A stretch of 64,000 bases of DNA, from assembly GCA_016841525.1 (NCBI GenBank), contig JAENYZ010000004.1:248001-312000 (forward strand), written 5' to 3'. Each line of letters starts with the position of its first letter. Positions within the stretch are counted from its first letter, which is position 1. This DNA comes from Anaerolineaceae bacterium (GTDB lineage Bacteria; Chloroflexota; Anaerolineae; Anaerolineales; Anaerolineaceae). Below are positions 35,914-44,362 of this stretch, one piece after another. The notes beneath the pieces were generated by a model that saw only the letters and a list, made by a program, of their open reading frames with translations, did not search any database and was not told the DNA's origin. Made by a program: the position numbers and the translations under genes.

Positions 35914-36205
35914 AGGCTCTTTCTATTGTATGGAAGGAATGAATAAGCAGCGATTAACCCCAATTGAACCGCCATATCAACATTATTGAACGAACCTTGA
36001 TCTCTATAACCCAACACCCCATAAGTCTAGTATTTTTTAATCAAAATATCAACCTTTTGGGGAAAACGAAAAAAATAAATGAGTCGAGAAAGACCAGTAA
36101 AAGTTACAATAATGAAAAATATCAAATTTTATGCTTACTGTAAAAAAATATACAAATCCGAAACCAAAAACTCGTGCTTAACTGGCACGAGTTTTTTTAC
36201 TTCAG
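35914..36205. other. Region upstream of rpoD
   Basis: This holds the rpoD promoter region (no clear -35/-10 chosen) and, at its right end, the terminator at 36166-36196. It is AT-rich, and the plus-strand frame through here runs into the tRNA genes and is not coding. Confidence 0.5.
36166..36196 (-). terminator. Terminator of the tRNA-Ser pair
   Basis: ACTCGTGC (36170-36177) pairs with GCACGAGT (36185-36192), extended by flanking A/T pairs (36166-36196), followed on the minus strand by TTTTTGG. It sits 9 bases downstream of tRNA-Ser(GCU). The T-run on the other strand (TTTTTTT) makes it potentially bidirectional. Confidence 0.85.
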
Positions 36206-36295
36206 CGGGGAGGGAGGGATTCGAACCCTCGGTTGAGCTAAACACCCAACAACCACTTAGCAGGCGGCCCCATTCAACCACTCTGGCACCTCCCC
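36206..36295 (-). tRNA. tRNA-Ser(GCU)
   Basis: The 90-base gene has GGGGAGG (36295 down to 36289) pairing with CCTCCCC (complement of 36207-36213), discriminator G at 36206, a long variable arm, TTCGAATC T-loop and anticodon GCT at 36259-36261 (minus strand) in the loop CTGCTAA. It reads AGC/AGU. It is the second gene of a two-tRNA transcript, and no CCA is encoded. Confidence 0.96.
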
Positions 36296-36328
36296 AGACA
36301 TAAATAATACCCCACTTATTAATTAAGG

Positions 36329-36415
36329 CGGAGGGAGAGGGATTCGAACCCACGGTGGGCGTGAACCCACACCTGTTTTCAAGACAGGCGCCTTAGTCCA
36401 CTCGGCCATCCCTCC
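36329..36415 (-). tRNA. tRNA-Ser(UGA)
   Basis: The 87-base gene has GGAGGGA at the 5' end (from 36415) pairing with TCCCTCC (complement of 36330-36336), discriminator G, a class II variable arm, and anticodon TGA (36379-36381, minus strand) in the loop CTTGAAA with stem CCTGT/ACAGG. It reads UCA and probably UCG/UCU. It is the first gene of the minus-strand tRNA pair; 33 bases separate it from tRNA-Ser(GCU). Confidence 0.96.
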
Positions 36416-36424
36416 GGATTTGAC

Positions 36425-36453
36425 ATTCTAACATTAAATATCCGCCATCACAA
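36425..36453 (-). promoter_or_regulatory. Promoter of the tRNA-Ser pair
   Basis: On the minus strand TTGTGA (36453-36448) and TAGAAT (36430-36425) are spaced by 17 bases, with a predicted start at about 36418. The -35 lies in the loop of a CCGCC/GGCGG hairpin. Confidence 0.6.
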
Positions 36454-36544
36454 GGCGGAACTTAATTATAGCACCCAGAGCAAAACATGCAACAAAATTC
36501 AGCCAATTTTTGCCGCGAAAAAAACTTTTATCTAATTATGCATA

Positions 36545-37651
36545 TTAAGGGGTATTGGTCGGCCAGGGGGTGATCGATGGTTGGGGTGTCGAAACAGTTG
36601 TTGGTGTTTCAACCGTGAACGTCGGTGATGCCTCAGGAATAGGCGTTTCAGTGTTAACCAAATTCTCAAAACCGGTTGGTGAAACGATCGTCTGTGTCCC
36701 AGATTGGAGTCCCCCAGAATCTAATTTCCCCTGCCACCAGCGCCATCCAAAAAAGACAACCGTTAGAATTGCGCTGATCAAAGCAAGTGTTAGCAGGCAG
36801 CCCAACACAAGTTTTCGCTTCCGAGGTTTTTTAAAAACGCCCCTGGAAGGAATGCGCATCAATATCACTGTGGTGTTATCGTAACCCCCACGCGCATTTG
36901 CCATTTGGATCAAACGATCCACTGCGGAATCAAAATGGTTCTCCTGAATCACCAATTGAATCTCGGGATCTTCCACCAGGTCGGTTAAGCCATCACTGCA
37001 AAGGATCAGCGTGTCACCGGCGATCAAGCGCATGCCCTGGTTATTATGTGCATCCTCATCGCTCTCACCTTCAAAATACCATAACCGGAAATCAGGTTCT
37101 GGTTCGCTCTTAGTTCCTAAATAACGGCGAATAACGTGTGCATTTGGATGATTTTCACGTTCCGATTCCTGGATAAGTCCAGCATCATAGGCTTCCTGTA
37201 CCCAGGTATGGTCCGTGGTTAGCTGAACAATATTCCCTTTACGCAGAAGGTAAATTCTCGAATCCCCCAGGTTGGCGGTGAACAACCTGTCACCAATCGC
37301 CCAGGCAATCGCACAGGTTGCACCCATTCCCGCACGTCCCTGGTCAGATTGTGACGCCTGGTAAATTGCATCACTTGCACGCCGTATTGCCTGCCTCATC
37401 ACATCAAGCGGGTTATTTGGGTCGCTTTCAAGTATCATTTCAGTAATAATAGAAACGCCCATCTGCGCTGCTATTTCACCTGCCCGATGGCCGCCAATAC
37501 CATCGCATAATACAGCCAGCGTTGAAGGCACCTTTTTTTTAGGGCTGACCCAGGAACCTATCACCTGGTAACGATCTTCGTTTTGCTTGCCAGTCATACC
37601 CGGGTGACTGGCTGCGCTGATTTCTAAATGAGGTTTTCTTGCTTCAATCAT
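36545..37651 (-). CDS. PP2C-family Ser/Thr phosphatase with membrane anchor
   Basis: The cytoplasmic PP2C domain (about residues 8-262) has the metal-binding motifs GKQNEDRY, LCDGIGGHRAGEIAA, ATCAIAWAIGDRLFTANLGDSR and GGYDNTTVILM. One membrane helix follows (about 283-303), then a 60-residue Thr/Pro-rich exterior tail. It dephosphorylates phospho-Ser/Thr proteins. Its start codon overlaps the stop of the FHA gene by 4 bases (ATGA), so the two are translated together; FHA domains bind phospho-Thr. The matching kinase is not in the window. Confidence 0.93.
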   Translation of the reverse strand: MIEARKPHLEISAASHPGMTGKQNEDRYQVIGSWVSPKKKVPSTLAVLCDGIGGHRAGEIAAQMGVSIITEMILESDPNNPLDVMRQAIRRASDAIYQASQSDQGRAGMGATCAIAWAIGDRLFTANLGDSRIYLLRKGNIVQLTTDHTWVQEAYDAGLIQESERENHPNAHVIRRYLGTKSEPEPDFRLWYFEGESDEDAHNNQGMRLIAGDTLILCSDGLTDLVEDPEIQLVIQENHFDSAVDRLIQMANARGGYDNTTVILMRIPSRGVFKKPRKRKLVLGCLLTLALISAILTVVFFGWRWWQGKLDSGGLQSGTQTIVSPTGFENLVNTETPIPEASPTFTVETPTTVSTPQPSITPWPTNTP

Positions 37652-39531
37652 AAGGCTGGCTCGTATTTCGAGACGGTCACTTGAGGCTTGTTAGCATTAA
37701 TAATTGTAAATCGAAATCCACAATTTCCAAAGTGAAGGATATCTCCAGCTTGAATTCTAACCGGACGACGATTAATTCGCTCATAATTCACCCATGTGCC
37801 GAAGCTTGAATCCAAATCATTTAGCCAGAAGTTCTCTCCATCGTGATGTAACAAAGCATGTGCATCATCGATGCTTTTATCATCAATTATTAAATCGGCC
37901 TTTTTTGTATCTCGCCCGACATAAACACGGGACCGAGAAAAACCAAGTAAACCATTTAAATCGCCGGGGAAATTATACAAGGGGATTAAGGTCGCAACCG
38001 CTTGATTGTTTACTTCTATGTTCTTTGATAAATCCCACGTTGGGCTGCTTTCCTCTCTAAACTTTGCAGGCAGAAAGCCTTTCACTCGATCTTTCTTCCA
38101 GTACTCTCTGATAATCCGTGGAAGAAATATCGCAAGTGAAAGAAATACAACAAGTCCCAAAACTAAAAATACAATTTGTTTCGAAGTAAGCCCCGTCTCT
38201 GGTTCAGGCAAAATCACCTCAAGCTGCACGGGCGTCAGCATTGTCACAGCTGAAAAACCAAGTGAATCCTCCACTTCAACCTGGATGCTGTGTTCACCAG
38301 CCTCGGTCAATGTGCTCAGATTCCAGTTAAACCTGTCAAAGGGCGGCGAATTTCGTTCATCAACGACCTCGTTATCCACATAAAGCCGGCTTGCGACAAT
38401 TGGCCGTGGGCGACAATCAGGGAATTCCACCATGATCTCGATAGATTGTTTGGTCGGGGAGAGTTCACTCCCTTCACCCTTTGATTGAGTCCGTGTAATG
38501 ACTGCGGGGGGAGCGATCAGGATCGGGTTCGGCGGGGTGACCTCAATATAAAAAGGAACGCTCTCACCACTTATTTCACCCTGCGGCGTCGTCACCACAA
38601 CACGCAAAGGGAATGTGCCCGTTTCTCTAATTTCCGATTGGTATGATATTTTGAAGTAATAGCCCAGATTCGCAAGATAGGTTTCAGGATCTGGAATGGC
38701 TTCGGTTCCCGTAAAATTGAAAAGATTTCCTCCCGTCTTACCTGTTAAATTTATCAAAGCGCCGCCTTGTGCATTGGTCAGAAAATACGAATCATCGACC
38801 AGCCAGACATTAACCTGGATGCCGGCAGACTGTGCATCCATTGATAAAGCTTCTATGGCTTCTATCTGTGCCGGTGAGGGTGCAGGTGTGATGTAGAGTA
38901 ATACTTTATCAACGCCAAAAGGGACCACCCTTCCAATCGCCAGGTCGATGGCTGTTTCAAGGCTGGATAAATCTGGTTCAAGCATGCGAAAATTCGGTTG
39001 ATATGCCTTTATTGCATTAACCCAAAGGGCACGATCGCTTGAACTATTAATCTCAACGCCAGCATCACTCATCAGGGACCACCGGTCAGCGCTGTAAGCG
39101 GTGCGTGTTTGTGACCAATCTACAAGGGCATCTCGTAGTTTTTCATAAGGGGAAACACCATTCGTATCGCGTGTATCCAATTGACTTGCGGGATTCAGTA
39201 CCAATGTAAAATGGACACCGCTTCGTACTTTATCCAGGGATTCTGACGGAAATTGATTGCCATCCTCATACACCATAAGTTGGCTGGACTTAAGATCGGC
39301 ATTCAATTCACTTAGTGACAATGGGAGTTTGAAAGGAACTGTGATCGTCGGAAAAAGGCTGGTATCAGGTGACTGAACAAGCAGGGATTCGTCCCATTGA
39401 GCGTATCCTGGTTGTGTTGTGTTTAACAAAATCAGCAAAACAATCAGCACGACCAAAATGTGAGAAATACCAGGGGAAAAGTCTTTCCCCTGGTATTTTT
39501 TCCAGGCGCTTTTAATACGCAAGATTGTCAT
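37648..39531 (-). CDS. VWA-like extracytoplasmic protein with C-terminal FHA domain
   Basis: The 627-residue protein has an N-terminal signal-anchor helix (about 22-45), a von Willebrand A-like exterior region (VHFTLVLNPASQLD then DKVLLYITPAPS), an Ig-like segment around 330-440, a membrane helix (about 448-472) and a cytoplasmic FHA domain (about 535-612: VYVGRDTKKADLIIDDKSID and DLDSSFGTWVNYERI). FHA domains bind phosphothreonine peptides. It probably senses something outside and recruits phosphorylated partners inside; its 4-base overlap with PP2C supports one pathway. The ATG at 39531 has AGGA 7 bases upstream. Confidence 0.9.
   Translation of the reverse strand: MTILRIKSAWKKYQGKDFSPGISHILVVLIVLLILLNTTQPGYAQWDESLLVQSPDTSLFPTITVPFKLPLSLSELNADLKSSQLMVYEDGNQFPSESLDKVRSGVHFTLVLNPASQLDTRDTNGVSPYEKLRDALVDWSQTRTAYSADRWSLMSDAGVEINSSSDRALWVNAIKAYQPNFRMLEPDLSSLETAIDLAIGRVVPFGVDKVLLYITPAPSPAQIEAIEALSMDAQSAGIQVNVWLVDDSYFLTNAQGGALINLTGKTGGNLFNFTGTEAIPDPETYLANLGYYFKISYQSEIRETGTFPLRVVVTTPQGEISGESVPFYIEVTPPNPILIAPPAVITRTQSKGEGSELSPTKQSIEIMVEFPDCRPRPIVASRLYVDNEVVDERNSPPFDRFNWNLSTLTEAGEHSIQVEVEDSLGFSAVTMLTPVQLEVILPEPETGLTSKQIVFLVLGLVVFLSLAIFLPRIIREYWKKDRVKGFLPAKFREESSPTWDLSKNIEVNNQAVATLIPLYNFPGDLNGLLGFSRSRVYVGRDTKKADLIIDDKSIDDAHALLHHDGENFWLNDLDSSFGTWVNYERINRRPVRIQAGDILHFGNCGFRFTIINANKPQVTVSKYEPAL
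39465..39498. repeat. Perfect 15-base inverted repeat inside the start of the FHA gene
   Basis: The arms at 39465-39479 and 39484-39498 are perfect inverted complements with a 4-base loop. They fall in codons 12-22 of the FHA gene (the segment encoding Lys-Tyr-Gln-Gly-Lys-Asp-Phe-Ser). On the plus strand the helix ends in a T-run; on the minus strand TTTCTCAC follows. Such a strong hairpin within coding sequence is unusual. Confidence 0.8.
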
Positions 39532-39555
39532 CGAAATTCCTAAAGATGCTTTTAC

Positions 39556-40557
39556 TTAATCCTCCTGGACATCATTCAAAGATTTATCTTCAGCTTGCTG
39601 ATTAAGTACGACAGGTTTAAGCGCATCTTCGCCAACAATGGAACGATAGGTCAGGGTCCAGCTCGCCAGTACGTAAGCCTTGACAATGCCTGCTAAGAAT
39701 ATCAAGAAGGGGAGCAAAGCCAATAACATTATTATGCTGAGGAACAATCCGATGGAAGCACTCTGGAATCCAGTCGCGAACAAATTGATCAACAAAGGCA
39801 TCGGTACAATAACCAGGGGAAGTCCAATGATCAGGCTGACAATCAACTGTCCAATTCCTAATATCAGGAACATCACCAAAATGTAACCGATCTTCCGGGT
39901 AATGACCTGCCATGCCCGGCTGATTCCTTCAAATATGTCCTTATCTTCCTCAATGATAGCAATCGTTGTGAAGATGATCATCACTTCAATAAACCAACCG
40001 ATGGGAATCAGTAAAAACAGTCCCAGGAAGCAGGTGCAGACTGTAAAAAGGACAATTGGTATTGCAAATATAAGGAAAGCCACAAATCCCAAAATGCGTA
40101 ATCCCAAATTTAATATGAGCACCTTCCAGTAATAAGGCTTAATTGCCTTGAAGATTTCCCCAAAGGATAAGGGTTTGCCATCTTCAGCAGCGTCATCAGC
40201 CATAGCGGTACCTTTGATCACACCTGCAGTCCCCAAAGTCCCGAGGAATAAAGAAAGGATAGCGATTGCAATTCCCATAAATATCATCAGAAAAACGATC
40301 ATTATCCAAATCCATGGCTCAATGTTTTCGATGGTTCTCATGAAGTTCTCGATCGAATACCGCATCGATGGATTCAGGAAGGGAAAAATGCCGCTCGAAC
40401 TAGAAGGTGCAGGTGCACCACCTGAAGACCCGCCCCCGTGACCCCCGCCGCCCCTGGCACTGTTCATGCCGCAGCTCGCCAACAGCCCAAATAGCCACAA
40501 TATTTTATGCTTCCAAATAATTTTCCATGCTTTTTTCAAAATCTCGCCAAAGTCCAT
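39556..40557 (-). CDS. Multi-pass membrane protein of unknown function
   Basis: The 333-residue protein has an N-terminal re-entrant start MDFGEILKKAWKIIWKHK and a helix LWLFGLLASCG, then a glycine/serine-rich external loop (about residues 34-58), then five to six further helices in pairs separated by short loops and an acidic C-terminus. The repeated AxxxYxWK-type segment before helix pairs recalls the glycerophosphodiesterase membrane-domain family. AAAGGAG precedes the ATG. It sits 24 bases upstream of the FHA gene. Confidence 0.75.
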   Translation of the reverse strand: MDFGEILKKAWKIIWKHKILWLFGLLASCGMNSARGGGGHGGGSSGGAPAPSSSSGIFPFLNPSMRYSIENFMRTIENIEPWIWIMIVFLMIFMGIAIAILSLFLGTLGTAGVIKGTAMADDAAEDGKPLSFGEIFKAIKPYYWKVLILNLGLRILGFVAFLIFAIPIVLFTVCTCFLGLFLLIPIGWFIEVMIIFTTIAIIEEDKDIFEGISRAWQVITRKIGYILVMFLILGIGQLIVSLIIGLPLVIVPMPLLINLFATGFQSASIGLFLSIIMLLALLPFLIFLAGIVKAYVLASWTLTYRSIVGEDALKPVVLNQQAEDKSLNDVQED

Positions 40558-40647
40558 CTCAATCTCCTTTTGACTTGTTTTTCAAGAACCCATTTCAAAG
40601 TATCTCTCATTTATTATTTTATATTAAACCGCTGCTTATGACGAATC

Positions 40648-42213
40648 TCATTCCCATTCAATGGTGCCTGGCGGCTTACTGGTGATATCATATACCACCC
40701 GGTTGACCCCCTGCACCTCATTCACAATTCGACTGGAAACTCGCGAAAGAAGTTCGTTCGGCAATCTTGCCCAATCCGCTGTCATGAAATCGTGGGTCGT
40801 CACAGCCCTGAGCGCAATAACTTCCTGGTAAGTGCGCTGGTCTCCCATCACACCAACCGCCTTCACAGGCAAGAGAACTGCGAAAGCTTGTGCCGTTCCA
40901 GTCTCAAAACCTTGATCATCTTCACTTAAAATAAGAAGATTTGCTTTAGCAAGTTCTTCTGTGAATATTGCATCCGCTTGACGCAATTTTCTAATTCTTG
41001 GTAAGCTCACTTCTCCCAAACATCTGACAGCCAGGCCAGGTCCCGGGAAGGGCTGCCGCCAGATTAATTCCTTTGGCAATCCAAGGGCTTCACCCACTTT
41101 ACGAACCTCATCTTTGAAAAGATACCGCAGCGGCTCAACCAGATCAAAATTCATCCGTTCGGGCAATCCTCCAACATTATGGTGAGTTTTGATGCGATGT
41201 GCTGAAGGCCTTTCCGGTGCACGAGATTCGATGACATCGGGATAAATGGTGCCCTGTACAAGATATTTGGGATCACCCAGTGTGCTGGCTGTTGATTCAA
41301 ACAAACGAATAAAGGTTTCTCCAATGATCCGCCGTTTCTCTTCTGGTGCTGTCACACCTTTTAAGTTTGAAAAGAAAACTTCTTTTGAATCTAATTTTAT
41401 AAAATGACAATTAAGGTTTTCACCAAATACCTTTTCAACCCAATAAGCTTCATCTTTGCGCATCAGCCCGGTTTCAACAAAAACTGCTGTAAGCTGATCG
41501 CCCACCGCTCTTTGAATAAGAGCAGTGGCAACACTCGAATCGACACCGCCGCTCACAGCTGACAGAACTTTTTCACTGCCGACCTGTGCGCGAATAGCAT
41601 CTACTGACTCATCAATAATTGATTGCAATCCCCACCCTGGTTTACACCCACAAACATCAAAAATAAAACGTTTGATCAGCAAATCACCCGAAGACGTATG
41701 CCGAACTTCCGGGTGAAATTGCAAACCATAATAAGCACGGTGTTCATCTCCCATAGCTGCAATTGGGCTGTTGAGGGTTTTTGCCAAAACAGAGAAACCT
41801 TCAGGCAAACTGTCAATCCTGTCACCATGAGACATCCAAACCTGGGGGTCGTCATCCGCTCTCAGTAAAACGGACGGCTTTACAAGGGTCAAATCTGCAG
41901 AACCGTACTCCCGTTTAACAGCCCGGGCAACTTCTCCTCCCAACGAATGCGTAAGCGCTTGCATGCCGTAACAAATACCCAGGACCGGTAAACCACTTTC
42001 GAAGAGATATTCCGGAATTTCAGGGGCATTGGCGTCATAAACTGAACCAGGTCCTCCTGACAGCACAAAACCTTTTGGCTTTACAGCCATCACCCGATCC
42101 CCAGGCGTATCCCATGGGAAAAGCTCAGCATAAACCTGTGCTTCGCGTATGCGGCGCACGATTAGCTGGGCATATTGTGAGCCAAAATCAAGTACTGCGA
42201 TCGTGTCAACCAC
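40648..42213 (-). CDS. guaA: GMP synthase (glutamine-hydrolysing)
   Basis: It aminates XMP to GMP using glutamine and ATP. The 521-residue product has the glutaminase part (nucleophile Cys in GICYGMQ, then QFHPEV), the ATP pyrophosphatase P-loop SGGVDSSVA, and the C-terminal dimerisation domain ending KPPGTIEWE. The start is GTG 42213, with GGAG 6 bases upstream; the longer frame from 42234 is not homologous. It overlaps the end of the HIT gene by 8 bases and is co-transcribed with xpt. Confidence 0.97.
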   Translation of the reverse strand: MVDTIAVLDFGSQYAQLIVRRIREAQVYAELFPWDTPGDRVMAVKPKGFVLSGGPGSVYDANAPEIPEYLFESGLPVLGICYGMQALTHSLGGEVARAVKREYGSADLTLVKPSVLLRADDDPQVWMSHGDRIDSLPEGFSVLAKTLNSPIAAMGDEHRAYYGLQFHPEVRHTSSGDLLIKRFIFDVCGCKPGWGLQSIIDESVDAIRAQVGSEKVLSAVSGGVDSSVATALIQRAVGDQLTAVFVETGLMRKDEAYWVEKVFGENLNCHFIKLDSKEVFFSNLKGVTAPEEKRRIIGETFIRLFESTASTLGDPKYLVQGTIYPDVIESRAPERPSAHRIKTHHNVGGLPERMNFDLVEPLRYLFKDEVRKVGEALGLPKELIWRQPFPGPGLAVRCLGEVSLPRIRKLRQADAIFTEELAKANLLILSEDDQGFETGTAQAFAVLLPVKAVGVMGDQRTYQEVIALRAVTTHDFMTADWARLPNELLSRVSSRIVNEVQGVNRVVYDITSKPPGTIEWE

Positions 42214-42502
42214 TATTTTCTCCAAAACTTTCACTGATAAGGTGCCAATGCCACTGCGGAACAGTTTGATTCGATCCTCCGTTGGTAATTAATCGGTATC
42301 CGCACGCTTCAAGATTAAATTCTTCGACGAGTTTTTTGACAATGACAAAAAGCTCTGAATAAAACGCTTCCGAGTCGTTGGGTGCATCTGACAGTGAAAG
42401 CACGCTGCTTTTGGGTAGGATCAGAATATGTAAAGGGTATAGGGGTTTGGGATGATAAAAAGCTCTCCAATAGGAGCCTTCATATATATTTCTATCTTTC
42501 AT
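42206..42502 (-). CDS. HIT-family protein with altered histidine triad
   Basis: The 98-residue protein matches the C-terminal half of HIT nucleotide hydrolases/transferases: a YPLHILILPKSS segment, an ITNGGSNQTVPQWHWHLISE active-site region, and a helix before it. The triad reads Gln-x-His-x-His instead of His-x-His-x-His: the first His is Gln, while the middle catalytic His is kept. The start is ATG 42502; earlier GTG/TTG codons in frame would give only a short extension. It overlaps guaA and lies 85 bases after xpt, in a purine-linked transcript. Confidence 0.78.
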   Translation of the reverse strand: MKDRNIYEGSYWRAFYHPKPLYPLHILILPKSSVLSLSDAPNDSEAFYSELFVIVKKLVEEFNLEACGYRLITNGGSNQTVPQWHWHLISESFGENSG

Positions 42503-42587
42503 GAATTTACCTGTATGGTTAAACAAAAACACAAAAACGGGCTTTAGAAAACGAGACCTTGCTGCTTGGAACAACAGCGAAAAGAAT

Positions 42588-43166
42588 TCAGTCTTCAGCG
42601 AAAACGATCTTGCCATTTTCAAGGGAGTCGATCGGCACAAGCGCAATAATTGGAACACCAAGATCCGCGAGCAGCTCTCGCCCTCCCTCGAAAGTTTTCT
42701 CAATCAAAGCGCCAATGCCCACCAATTTTGCACCTGCTGTTTGTGCCAGGCGAACAAGGCCAGCAATCGTGGCACCAGATGCGAGAAAGTCGTCAATGAT
42801 CAAAACCCGTTCGCCGTTAGCCAGGTATTCCGGAGAAACAATCAACTCGACCATATGTCCCTTGGTATGAGAAGGCGCAACCGTTAAGTAAACCGTATCG
42901 GGCATGGTCACCGGTTTATGTTTTCGAGCATAAACGACGGGAATATTAAGATACATAGCGGTCATCAGGGCAGGTGCAATGCCAGAAATTTCAGCAGTCA
43001 AGATTTTTGTTGGTTCTGTAGATTTGAAGAGGCGGGCAAATTCCTTGCCGCAGGCATCCATCAAAACAGGATCAACCTGGTGGTTAATAAAGGGATCAAC
43101 CTTTAAAATATCGTTCCCCAGGACCTTTCCCTCTTGCTCAATCCGTTTTCTCAATGGTTCAAACAC
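42588..43166 (-). CDS. xpt: Xanthine phosphoribosyltransferase
   Basis: This salvages xanthine to XMP, the substrate of guaA just downstream. The 192-residue product has the XPRT-specific ILKVDPFINHQVDP near the N-terminus, EISGIAPALMTAMYL, and the PRPP loop VLIIDDFLASGATI. The start is GTG 43166 with GAGG 6 bases upstream. No purine riboswitch-like sequence was found in the short 38-base gap to the GT2 gene, so control may come from a promoter further up or be absent. Confidence 0.95.
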   Translation of the reverse strand: MFEPLRKRIEQEGKVLGNDILKVDPFINHQVDPVLMDACGKEFARLFKSTEPTKILTAEISGIAPALMTAMYLNIPVVYARKHKPVTMPDTVYLTVAPSHTKGHMVELIVSPEYLANGERVLIIDDFLASGATIAGLVRLAQTAGAKLVGIGALIEKTFEGGRELLADLGVPIIALVPIDSLENGKIVFAED

Positions 43167-43204
43167 GCTAACCTCACAAAACCCCGGTACCAGGAATACC
43201 TTCG

Positions 43205-44185
43205 CTAAACCACGCGGATTTCATCCTCTTCAAGGCTTTTATCCACCTTTTCAGCATCCTGCCGCCTCAGACGAACAAGAATCTCTTCAAGAATTTTGCG
43301 GTTAAAACTCACCAAATCGGCAATTAATCCAATCAGGAAGGTGACAAATCCAACAATCAAGAAAACAGCGGCTAATATCAGGGATTGGACCATGCCGCTC
43401 CCTTGCCCCTGGAAGTAATAAACCAAGAAGCGGATGCCGATGGCAGCGCCAATCAGCACTAAGAAAACACTGATCATGGTAAAAATTCTTAAGGAACGAT
43501 ACATTGTAAAAGCTCGCATGATCGTTACTGAAGAATTCAGTAAATAATTGCGAATACTCCGGAACAAACGGGATGGGCGTTCTGGCGGATTGGTTTCGAT
43601 CGGGATAAAGGACACCCGTGTTTTGTTCGAGCCTGCCTGGATTAAGGTTTCAAGGGTATAAGAATAATTGCTCAACACGATGGTTTCCAGGGCAACTTTG
43701 CGCGTGACAGCCCGAAACCCACTTGTAGCATCGGGAATTTCAAACCCGGCTGTCGCTGAGACAACCTTGCTACCAATCCGCTGCAGCAAACGCTTATGCG
43801 GCTCAAAATGATCGATTGTGCGCACGCCCCGATCGCCGATCACCATCTCTGATTGACCTTCAAGAATGGGCTTAACCAATTTAACGATGTCATTCGCCTG
43901 GTACTGGTTATCCGCGTCGGTATTGACGATCACATCTGCCCCCAGGCGTACACAAGCATCCAATCCATGGGTATAAGCTTTTGCCAGGCCAAGGTGTCGG
44001 GAAAGCCGGACAATATGGTTCGCACCGTTCTCCCGGGCAACCCTGGCAGTATCATCTGTGCTGCCGTCGTCTATGACTAAAACCGCCACCTGGTCAAAAC
44101 CCTCAACGGACTCTGGTAACTGGGAAAGTGTACTGGGCAGGATCTGCGCTTCGTTATAACAGGGAATTTGAATGATCAATTTCAT
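43205..44185 (-). CDS. Family 2 glycosyltransferase with C-terminal membrane helices
   Basis: The 326-residue product starts [14 protein letters not shown], has the nucleotide-binding [11 protein letters not shown], a DxD-like NTDADNQYQ, an ISGDRGVR-type acceptor segment (MVIGDRGVR) and two C-terminal membrane helices (about 236-290). It resembles dolichol-phosphate-mannose/undecaprenyl-phosphate glycosyltransferases, which charge lipid carriers. The start is ATG 44185 (an upstream extension to 44233 is rejected). It lies 38 bases upstream of xpt. Confidence 0.9.
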   Translation of the reverse strand: MKLIIQIPCYNEAQILPSTLSQLPESVEGFDQVAVLVIDDGSTDDTARVARENGANHIVRLSRHLGLAKAYTHGLDACVRLGADVIVNTDADNQYQANDIVKLVKPILEGQSEMVIGDRGVRTIDHFEPHKRLLQRIGSKVVSATAGFEIPDATSGFRAVTRKVALETIVLSNYSYTLETLIQAGSNKTRVSFIPIETNPPERPSRLFRSIRNYLLNSSVTIMRAFTMYRSLRIFTMISVFLVLIGAAIGIRFLVYYFQGQGSGMVQSLILAAVFLIVGFVTFLIGLIADLVSFNRKILEEILVRLRRQDAEKVDKSLEEDEIRVV

Positions 44186-44362
44186 GGCATATTTTCTCGC
44201 TCTTCGATTATCATTTAGTATATCATGATGCAAGCCTGTGCTTATCAGGAAGAAAATTTATGTGACTTTCACACAAATGGATGATCCTTAAATTCACAAA
44301 TATTCTTTCGTTCTCAATTGTCAACTACTTAAAAATCTATTGATGACAGGAAAGGCACAACG

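Noticed and set aside
36079-36303. Plus-strand ORF crossing tRNA-Ser(GCU) and the terminator
   Set aside because: It runs through a tRNA gene and a hairpin and has no family likeness.
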